Source: Cyrtodaria siliqua
Lineage: Eukaryota; Mollusca; Bivalvia; Adapedonta; Hiatellidae
Direction of reading: 5' to 3'
Assembly (NCBI GenBank): GCA_037043455.1
Contig: JAWPHD010004464.1
Location: forward strand, 112,501-176,500
DNA: 64,000 nt
The notes under the pieces are model-generated. The model saw only the letters and a list, made by a program, of their open reading frames with translations. It did no database searches and was not told where the DNA came from. A program made the position numbers and the translations under genes. Each line of letters opens with the position of its first letter. Within the stretch, counting starts at the first letter, position 1. Shown here in pieces: positions 63,651-64,000 of this stretch.

Positions 63651-64000
63651 ATCTAAACTAAAAGAAGAACAAAATACCTAGACGCAGACGTGAGAATCAT
63701 TCAGACCCTGTGTATACTGAATGTGTCTAGGATATTTGTGTATGACTCATGTTTCAGGAGACTTCCAGACATATTTTTCTTGAATGTTTATCTTTCGAAA
63801 CATCTTGTGCTCTTTTGTTTCCATATAATTTTGGAAACTTAACCCTGCGGTCGCCAAGTGTTAAGCATACTTGACTCGAGTCCCAGAAATCACGTGTATG
63901 ATTTCCAGTGGGGTCACATCCCGGATTTCTCAAACAAACTCCCGCAGTATCTTACTTGGGCATGGTACTTTGAATATAGGTCATCCTTCGGAGGGATTTA
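63651..64000. other. Window end, nothing recognised
   Basis: No gene or repeat supported. Confidence 0.4.

Overview
The window looks like AT-rich nuclear DNA of an invertebrate, most plausibly a bivalve mollusc. The inference rests on the repeat landscape: reverse-transcriptase relics of a type common in bivalves, dense tRNA-like SINE blocks, many small inverted-repeat elements and long micro/minisatellites. It also rests on two degenerate copies of a Polinton/Maverick (adintovirus-like) element. I see no rRNA or functional tRNA, no CRISPR array and no convincing host protein-coding gene; a few exon-like blocks with splice signals lie at the right end.

Polinton copy A runs from about 11.17 to 21.9 kb. 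Left to right it holds a DNA polymerase B C-terminus, a DDE integrase, a small OB-like protein, three small conserved or membrane proteins, a conserved 162-aa protein, a repeat-filled gap, an A32-like packaging ATPase, the major capsid protein, a 441-aa coiled-coil/membrane protein, a 424-aa conserved protein, a penton-like protein, a fibre-like protein and a ~192-aa membrane protein. Copy B lies in the opposite overall orientation from about 37.5 to 59.8 kb. It carries diverged versions of the same genes plus two extra ones: a small Cys/His protein and a Lys/Asp-rich repeat protein. The block between the OB gene and the 441-aa gene is arranged differently in the two copies and can be explained by two overlapping inversions. 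Both copies carry different nonsense codons and frameshifts, so both are dead, and each has lost part of its polymerase. I find no Ulp1/adenain-type protease gene and no terminal inverted repeats.

Copy B's fibre-like gene is split by an 8138-bp insertion (39,850-47,987) with 27-bp imperfect terminal inverted repeats and a TA target duplication; the insertion has no recognisable gene. Between the two Polintons (22-37.5 kb) lie three more elements. The first is a 6.2-kb inverted-repeat element holding a His-Me-finger endonuclease-like ORF, a Mutator-like transposase fragment, a 1.7-kb G/T-only satellite and two apparently identical 392-bp repeats. The second is a 5'-truncated Jockey/CR1-type LINE with an open 590-codon frame, inserted in a 34-bp minisatellite. 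The third is a 2.8-kb element flanked by TTGA.

The left 11 kb is intergenic DNA with dispersed repeats. The right 4 kb has several similar exon-like blocks and short tandem duplications. Within the Polintons the genes are tightly packed: neighbouring 3' ends overlap by about 16-20 bp, and divergent gene pairs share intervals of only 23-49 bp made almost entirely of A and T, with an A-rich run just before the start codon.
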